From assembly GCA_039679975.1 (NCBI GenBank), contig JBDKTZ010000114.1:1-12094 (forward strand): a DNA stretch of 12,094 nucleotides, in the 5' to 3' direction. The notes under the pieces were generated by a model. The model searched no databases. It saw nothing but the letters and a program-made list of their open reading frames with translations, and was not told the origin of the DNA. The first letter of the stretch is position 1. Every line of letters begins with the position of its first letter. A program made the position numbers and the translations under genes. The stretch is from JBCFBK01 sp039679975. GTDB lineage: Bacteria; Bacteroidota; Bacteroidia; Bacteroidales; Prolixibacteraceae. Positions 8,373-12,094 of the stretch are shown here, in pieces.

Positions 8373-8411
8373 GGTTTACATTTTACACCCACAAAGATAC
8401 AAAAGTAAACC
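8373..8411. repeat. Inverted repeat GGTTTAC / GTAAACC
   Basis: GGTTTAC at 8373-8379 and GTAAACC at 8405-8411 are perfect 7-bp complementary arms 25 bases apart. The GTAAA/TTTAC core recurs near the XRE promoter (8517-8522, 8825-8829, 8838-8842, 8856-8864). It could be a distal copy of a regulator site or a chance match in AT-rich DNA. Confidence 0.35.
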
Positions 8412-8583
8412 AAGCAATTCGCCTTATTAATTTACATTTGAACGCTGTGCATTTTAAAAATGTATTGTGCGTTCCAATGCCGGACATTCCGGAAAAGCGA
8501 GAAGATGTTTAAATAAGTAAACTCAAAGATGATCATCATTCAAGAACAAATAAATCGTAATATCGTTCATATAATCAGCTTAT

Positions 8584-8608
8584 TGTATAGTATCATTTAA
8601 ACTATACA
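8584..8608. repeat. Operator-like inverted repeat TGTATAGT-N9-ACTATACA
   Basis: Perfect 8-bp arms (8584-8591 and 8601-8608) flank a 9-base AT-rich spacer. A centre-to-centre distance of 17 bp is compatible with a dimeric DNA-binding protein contacting nearby major grooves. No T-run follows, so it is not a terminator. It sits about 270 bp upstream of the XRE gene; the cognate protein is unknown. Confidence 0.45.
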
Positions 8609-8629
8609 TCCATAATGTTAGCAAAAAAT

Positions 8630-8643
8630 CAGGATTTATCCTG
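8630..8643. repeat. Near-continuous palindrome CAGGATTTATCCTG
   Basis: Six-base arms CAGGAT and ATCCTG flank a central TT. In RNA this would form a five-pair stem with a four-base loop. An A-run precedes it (8623-8628) and a T-run follows a few bases later (8653-8658), so a weak bidirectional terminator is possible, as is a protein-binding site. Confidence 0.35.
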
Positions 8644-8794
8644 CCAAAATCATTTTTTATTGTATATATATCATTAATAATCAGCTAATTTACTGGTTTT
8701 ACTGAAAGTATTTTTGATGGCTCTTATAGCCGGATAGTACACGATTTAAAATTGTTAATTCACAAAAATAAATTTCATTAGTTGACAAATATGT

Positions 8795-8825
8795 TTTGAA
8801 AATTCATTTCTTCACTTTATTTTTG
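8795..8825 (+). promoter_or_regulatory. Bacteroidota-type promoter for the XRE regulator gene
   Basis: TTTG at 8795-8798 is followed by exactly 19 bases and then TATTTTTG at 8818-8825, a full match to the known Bacteroidetes primary sigma-factor consensus TTTG-N19-TAnnTTTG. Transcription would start at about 8830, leaving a leader of roughly 50 bases before the ATG at 8881. This is the clearest promoter in the window. Confidence 0.8.
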
Positions 8826-8864
8826 TAAAGTATTTAGTTTACGTGAAAAATACCTGTAAATTAC
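8825..8864. promoter_or_regulatory. Candidate autoregulatory operator overlapping the XRE promoter
   Basis: GTAAA (8825-8829) and TTTAC (8838-8842) form an inverted repeat with an 8-base spacer that overlaps the end of the -7 box and the expected transcription start. Fourteen bases on, GTAAATTAC (8856-8864) is a 9-base palindrome with the same half-site. XRE-family repressors commonly bind such dyads over their own promoter, so negative autoregulation is plausible but inferred. Confidence 0.4.
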
Positions 8865-8880
8865 TTCCGATACCCGAAAA

Positions 8881-9309
8881 ATGACTATTATGAACGAGCG
8901 GATAAAACAGTTTATGGACCGTAAAGGACTTTCTCCTTCAGAATTCGCTGACGCCATAAGTGTCCAGCGTTCCAATATTACACACATACTGCATGGAAGA
9001 AATAATCCCGGTTTCCAGTTTATTACCAAAATGCTCGAGAAATTTCCTGACATCAACGCGAGATGGCTTTTGACAGGAGAAGGAGAGATGATTGTACAGG
9101 AAAGGAGCGAAAACCCGCCTGATTTGTTCAGTACTTTAAATACAAAACCAGGGGAAATGACAGAATCGGCGAGACGGGAAACAACCGGCAATGTGCAGCC
9201 CATGCCTGAGATCCTTCAACCGGTTAATTCAGAAAGAAATAAAAAGATCGAGTTGATTGTTACATTTTATACCGACCAAACTTTTAAGCAATACACCCCT
9301 TCCAAATAA
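8881..9309 (+). CDS. Small XRE/Cro-type helix-turn-helix transcriptional regulator
   Basis: A 142-residue cytoplasmic DNA-binding protein. The XRE helix-turn-helix spans about residues 5-66, with helices 2 and 3 in the stretch EFADAISVQRSNITHIL (21-37) followed by HGRNNPG, a layout typical of small Bacteroidota regulators that also carry FPDINARWLLTGEGEM. The middle (about 72-120) is polar and probably disordered. The tail KIELIVTFYTDQTFKQYTP (about 121-140) resembles a conserved short C-terminal motif in this group, perhaps for oligomerisation. Two ATGs are possible, 8881 (MTIM) and 8890 (MNERIKQF); the second begins exactly at the conserved domain and may be the real start. The gene has its own strong promoter with operator-like symmetry. 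It lies 41 bp upstream of pyrK on the same strand; whether it controls pyrimidine genes is unknown. Confidence 0.9.
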   Translation: MTIMNERIKQFMDRKGLSPSEFADAISVQRSNITHILHGRNNPGFQFITKMLEKFPDINARWLLTGEGEMIVQERSENPPDLFSTLNTKPGEMTESARRETTGNVQPMPEILQPVNSERNKKIELIVTFYTDQTFKQYTPSK

Positions 9310-9318
9310 TATTTCTCC

Positions 9319-9326
9319 TATATTTG
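9319..9326 (+). promoter_or_regulatory. -7 promoter box upstream of pyrK
   Basis: TATATTTG fully matches TAnnTTTG, but the position 19 bases upstream (9296-9299, CCCC) does not match a -33 TTTG. If used, transcription would begin near 9331-9333, about 20 bases before the ATG at 9351. This argues against the TTG at 9324 being a start codon, since it lies inside this box. Confidence 0.45.
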
Positions 9327-9350
9327 TGGTCAAATTGCGAACAAGGAGGA

Positions 9351-10130
9351 ATGAAGAAGACGATCAGAGAGCTGTTGCTTATTGAAAATACACAACTAAA
9401 TCATGATAATTTTCGTCTGGTTCTGCAATCAGACGCTGAATTACCGGATATGGTTCCCGGCCAGTTTGTGAACGTGGAAATCAGCCAAGCTACCGAAATT
9501 TTTCTGAGGAGGCCTTTCTCTGTGATGGATACTGACGCGGAGAATAAAACTTTTTCTTTACTGGTAAAAATTTTGGGCCGCGGGTCAAAAGTGTTGACAA
9601 CCTATCAGCCCGGCGAAAAGATCAGTGTTATTCTGCCTTTAGGTAAAGGTTTTACTTTGCCGGCAGCAAATGAAAAGGTACTGTTAATCGGAGGAGGCAG
9701 CGGAGTCGCTCCGATGTTGTTTTTAGCGAAGGCTTGTGGGCTTGATCCGGCCGGGGTACACATTCTTTTAGGTGCCCGAACGAAGGCGGATCACATTGAT
9801 GTGAGCGCTTATAAATCATTTGGAAAATTCTGGTTTACTACCGAAAATGGCAGTTTCGGGGAAAAAGGTTTTGTAATTCATCACTCGATTTACAAAAGTA
9901 AACTACCGGAATTTGATAAAATATATGCATGCGGCCCCGCTCCCATGATGAAGGCTGTTGCCGCGGATGCACGATCAGCCGGTATTTTTTGTGAAGTTTC
10001 GCTTGAAAATATGATGGCTTGTGGTTTTGGCGTGTGCTTGTGTTGTGTGGAAAAGACCATTTCGGGCAACAAATGTGTCTGTACGGAGGGACCTGTTTTT
10101 AACGTGAATGAATTGACATGGCAGAACTAG
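9351..10130 (+). CDS. pyrK: Dihydroorotate dehydrogenase B, electron-transfer subunit
   Basis: This 259-residue FAD and [2Fe-2S] protein passes electrons from the PyrD FMN to NAD+ in the class 1B dihydroorotate dehydrogenase heterotetramer of de novo pyrimidine synthesis. The FAD-binding motif RRPFSV is at 53-58, the nucleotide-binding loop GGGSGVAP at 114-121, and CGPAPMM at 194-200. The iron-sulphur cysteines are C224, C229, C232 and C244 (C-x4-C-x2-C-x11-C), followed by the usual EGPVF. Two extra cysteines, C231 and C242, sit inside the cluster loop. The ATG at 9351 is chosen over an in-frame TTG at 9324, because the TTG falls within a -7 box and the ATG gives the usual length of about 258 residues. 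AAGGAGG at 9343-9349 is a perfect Shine-Dalgarno motif but ends only one base before the ATG. The 3' end overlaps pyrD by 13 bp, indicating coupled translation. Confidence 0.95.
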   Translation: MKKTIRELLLIENTQLNHDNFRLVLQSDAELPDMVPGQFVNVEISQATEIFLRRPFSVMDTDAENKTFSLLVKILGRGSKVLTTYQPGEKISVILPLGKGFTLPAANEKVLLIGGGSGVAPMLFLAKACGLDPAGVHILLGARTKADHIDVSAYKSFGKFWFTTENGSFGEKGFVIHHSIYKSKLPEFDKIYACGPAPMMKAVAADARSAGIFCEVSLENMMACGFGVCLCCVEKTISGNKCVCTEGPVFNVNELTWQN

Positions 10131-11029
10131 GTATAAAGATAAAGGATCTGTTTTTTAAGAACCCTGTCCTGACCGCTTCCGGAACTTGCGGATTTGGAGA
10201 GGAAATTGCTGATTTCGTTGATCTTTTCACACTGGGAGGTGTGGTGATGAAAGGTACCACCCTTAAGCCCAGGGAAGGCAATGATTACCCGCGGATGGCC
10301 GAAACTGCATCAGGAATGCTTAATGCGGTAGGGTTACAAAATAAAGGTGTGGCTAATTTTATAGAAAATATTTATCCCCATATTAAAGATATTTCTACGA
10401 ATTTCATCGTTAATGTCAACGGCTCAACAGTTGAGGAGTATGTTGAATTAACGGAAAAAATCAATGAACTGGAAAAGATCCCGGCGATCGAACTCAATAT
10501 CAGCTGTCCGAATGTGAAGGAGGGCGGAATGGCATTTGGCGTGAGCTGTACTTCGGCTGAACGCGTTGTCAAAGCTGTCAGAAAAGCGTATGATAAAACC
10601 CTGATCGTAAAGCTGTCACCGAATGTGACTGATATTGCAGAAATCGCCAGAGCAGTTGAAAATGAAGGTGCGGACTGTGTTTCACTGGTCAACACTTTTT
10701 TGGGAATGGCGGTCGATGCGAAAACGCGGAAACCTGTCCTTTCAACTGTCACAGGAGGTTTATCGGGTCCTGCCATTAAACCCATTGCGCTGCGAATGGT
10801 CTGGCAGGTCTATCACGCGGTGAATATTCCTGTAATCGGGATGGGCGGAATTATGAATGCCACGGATGCCATTGAATTCATCCTGGTCGGTGCCACGGCG
10901 GTTCAGGTAGGAACGGCAATGTTTATTGATCCGGCTATACCGGTCAGGATCATTGATGGAATTAATCACTACCTTGATGCAAATCAATATGGATCAGTGA
11001 ATGATATTATTGGTAGTTTACAAATTTAA
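10118..11029 (+). CDS. pyrD: Dihydroorotate dehydrogenase B, catalytic subunit
   Basis: This 303-residue FMN-dependent enzyme oxidises dihydroorotate to orotate, the fourth step of de novo pyrimidine synthesis, in the cytoplasm. Class 1B features are clear: the active-site cysteine C130 within NISCPNVKEGG, K45 in MKGTT, the substrate-binding NAVGLQN at 69-75, VKLSPN (164-169), VNT (191-193), GGLSG (213-217) and GMGGI (241-245). The presence of Cys (class 2 uses Ser) and the overlapping pyrK gene both indicate the NAD-linked form. The length is normal for the family (about 300-310). The ATG at 10118 starts directly before the conserved N-terminus and lies inside the end of pyrK, so the two subunits are probably made in equal amounts. 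No terminator is visible in the 23 bp before the next gene, so read-through is possible. Confidence 0.97.
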   Translation: MAELGIKIKDLFFKNPVLTASGTCGFGEEIADFVDLFTLGGVVMKGTTLKPREGNDYPRMAETASGMLNAVGLQNKGVANFIENIYPHIKDISTNFIVNVNGSTVEEYVELTEKINELEKIPAIELNISCPNVKEGGMAFGVSCTSAERVVKAVRKAYDKTLIVKLSPNVTDIAEIARAVENEGADCVSLVNTFLGMAVDAKTRKPVLSTVTGGLSGPAIKPIALRMVWQVYHAVNIPVIGMGGIMNATDAIEFILVGATAVQVGTAMFIDPAIPVRIIDGINHYLDANQYGSVNDIIGSLQI

Positions 11030-11047
11030 ACCAGTAATTTACATTTG
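11017..11047 (+). promoter_or_regulatory. Candidate promoter for the serine hydrolase gene, overlapping the pyrD end
   Basis: TACATTTG at 11040-11047 fully matches TAnnTTTG. Exactly 19 bases upstream, TTTA (11017-11020) matches three of four positions of the -33 TTTG and lies inside the last codons of pyrD. Transcription would start within a few bases of the ATG at 11053, implying a very short or absent leader. Confidence 0.5.
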
Positions 11048-11052
11048 TCTAA

Positions 11053-12094
11053 ATGAAGTTTTTAAAATATATCGCCTTTATTACAATATTGGTATTTTCG
11101 TTTGGCTCAAGAAGTTACCAAACCGAGAAAATAATTCCCCCTTATTATGAGCTGGAACTTCGAGGGTTAAACAGCAGATTAACCAATGAGGTTTCCAATT
11201 TCCCTGATTCGTCCCTTGTGGAAAAGCAGGTTAGTCGTTTTATGAATCAATGGGGATTAAAAGGGGTTTCAGTGGCTATTCTGAAAGATGAACGGCTGGT
11301 TTATGCGCAGGGATTTGGAATTGCCGATGACAGCCTGCACCGGGTTAATCCGGGCAGCCTGTTTCGTCTGGCGAGCGTCTCCAAGTTAATCACTGCTGTA
11401 GCTATTATGAAACTGGCAGAAGAAGGGAGACTTTCACTGGACGACCATGTTTTTGGACCGGACGGTATTCTGAAAAGTCCTTTGCTTGATCAGGTTGCTG
11501 ACAAAAGGATCTACGATATTACAGTGAGGCATTTATTGGCTCATTCGGGTGGATGGACCCAAAGGGCCGGTGATCCGGCTTTCAATCCGCTGATAATTGC
11601 CGAAAAAGTCGGAGATTTGCCTCCCGTCACCATTGAAACTTATTATAAATACATTGCGAAATACCGGTTGTCCTTTACTCCTGGCAGCCGGGCTTATTAT
11701 TCCAATATGGGATATATGTTTTTAGGCGATGTGATCAGCACGGTCACCGGAGAACCCTATGAATCGTACATACGGAAAAGCATTCTGATCCCCAATGGCA
11801 TCATGGATATGCATATTGGGAACAGCTACAGTAAGAGTAAGCTGTCCAATGAAGTCTGTTATTTCGAACCTGAAGACAGTGACAGTATTCCCGCGTGTAA
11901 TGGTTCCGGATTAATGGTAAAAAAATCGGATGGCGGTAATTCAATTGAACTGCTGGGAGCTGCCGGAGGATGGATCAGTTCTTCAGTAGAACTGGCCAGA
12001 TTAATCACTTTCATTGACGGAGAGCGCCATGTTCGCGATATCCTTTCAAAAAGGACCATCCAGGAAATGACTGATCATACCTATGCAAAAGGAC
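11053..12094 (+). CDS. Exported serine hydrolase of the beta-lactamase / class C PBP-like family (3' end outside window)
   Basis: Reading from ATG 11053 gives 347 complete codons without a stop, running off the window. A signal peptide is present (hydrophobic residues 4-18, no lipobox cysteine), so the product is probably periplasmic. The beta-lactamase (peptidase S12-like) domain starts at about residue 55. The nucleophile motif SxxK is SVSK at 108-111 and the second motif YxN is Y216-S217-N218. Supporting blocks are FRLASVSKLITA, LAEEGRLSLDD, HLLAHSGG (160-167) and SFTPGSRAYYSNMGY. The third (H/K-x-G) motif is expected beyond the window. Members include DD-peptidases, esterases and class C beta-lactamases; most chromosomal Bacteroidota copies are peptidases or esterases of unknown substrate, so resistance should not be assumed. 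It lies 23 bp after pyrD but has its own promoter candidate and no evident functional link to pyrimidine synthesis. Confidence 0.92.
   Translation, partial: MKFLKYIAFITILVFSFGSRSYQTEKIIPPYYELELRGLNSRLTNEVSNFPDSSLVEKQVSRFMNQWGLKGVSVAILKDERLVYAQGFGIADDSLHRVNPGSLFRLASVSKLITAVAIMKLAEEGRLSLDDHVFGPDGILKSPLLDQVADKRIYDITVRHLLAHSGGWTQRAGDPAFNPLIIAEKVGDLPPVTIETYYKYIAKYRLSFTPGSRAYYSNMGYMFLGDVISTVTGEPYESYIRKSILIPNGIMDMHIGNSYSKSKLSNEVCYFEPEDSDSIPACNGSGLMVKKSDGGNSIELLGAAGGWISSSVELARLITFIDGERHVRDILSKRTIQEMTDHTYAKG

Larger units (their letters stand above)
8226..8880. other. 655-bp AT-rich intergenic region without a convincing gene
   Basis: This stretch separates the leftward phosphoesterase gene from the rightward XRE gene. 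A 66-codon frame at 8312-8512 has no recognisable domain, a mixed composition and no promoter or ribosome signal, so it is not called. The DNA contains several inverted repeats (8373-8411, 8584-8608, 8630-8643), a 10-bp palindrome GATGATCATC at 8528-8537, and a good promoter at its right end. Lone TAnnTTTG-like -7 boxes occur at 8433-8440 and 8709-8716 (+) and 8392-8399 (-), each without a matching -33 element. It may hold long 5' leaders, regulator sites or a small RNA; none is demonstrated. Confidence 0.6.

Noticed and set aside
8312..8512. 66-codon open frame in the gene-free region
   Set aside because: No domain, no nearby promoter with both elements, no ribosome signal and no recognisable homologue; its length is expected by chance. 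Kept only as something to test by conservation.
9324..9350. TTG start giving a nine-residue longer PyrK
   Set aside because: The TTG is part of a perfect TAnnTTTG promoter box, and the extension is not typical of the family.
10372..10785. 137-codon minus-strand frame inside pyrD
   Set aside because: It is opposite the conserved PyrD core, including the active-site cysteine, and has low-complexity Ser/Thr-rich translation.
11053..12094. Antibiotic-resistance beta-lactamase
   Set aside because: SxxK and YxN are shared by many DD-peptidases and esterases; nothing in the sequence or context points specifically to a resistance enzyme.
1..12094. Defence island, mobile element, CRISPR array, tRNA or rRNA
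   Set aside because: No transposase, integrase, nuclease or helicase genes, no regularly spaced repeats and no tRNA-like cloverleaf were seen. The XRE gene alone is not evidence of a phage or toxin-antitoxin system, as no toxin partner is adjacent.

Overview
The window looks like ordinary chromosome from a member of the Bacteroidota, most likely a Bacteroidales or Marinilabiliales-type saccharolytic bacterium. This is inferred from four things: promoter elements of the TTTG-N19-TAnnTTTG type, starts that mostly lack a well-placed Shine-Dalgarno sequence, a fucose cluster with a GntR regulator carrying a sugar-binding domain, and several protein architectures typical of that phylum. No ribosomal RNA, tRNA, CRISPR array, insertion sequence or phage gene is visible.

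Left part (1-2932, all +): the C-terminal end of L-fucose isomerase (fucI), a strong hairpin, a FucP-like MFS sugar permease, a perfect 11-bp-stem hairpin, and a GntR/LacI-hybrid regulator. Together they form the right-hand end of an L-fucose (possibly also arabinose-type aldose) catabolic cluster: sugar enters by H+ symport, is isomerised to the ketose, and the regulator probably senses sugar. Fucose kinase and aldolase are not in view and may lie to the left.

Middle (2943-8225): a convergent/divergent arrangement of three envelope genes. They are a DUF6340-like lipoprotein (-), a 953-residue exported protein combining a gluzincin-type HExxH peptidase domain, a TolB-like beta-propeller and a probable outer-membrane beta-barrel (+), and a membrane-anchored YkuE/YaeI-type metallophosphoesterase (-).

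About 655 bp without a convincing gene follows (8226-8880). It is AT-rich and carries several inverted repeats, and it ends in a textbook Bacteroidota promoter with operator-like symmetry.

Right part (8881-12094, all +): a small XRE-family regulator; pyrK and pyrD, which overlap by 13 bp and encode both subunits of the NAD-dependent class 1B dihydroorotate dehydrogenase for pyrimidine synthesis; and a serine beta-lactamase-fold hydrolase cut off by the window end. The pyrK and hydrolase genes each have their own -7 box, and the hydrolase mRNA may be nearly leaderless.

I do not see a convincing undescribed multi-gene system. The items most worth a second look are the protease/propeller/barrel fusion and the structured intergenic DNA upstream of the XRE gene.
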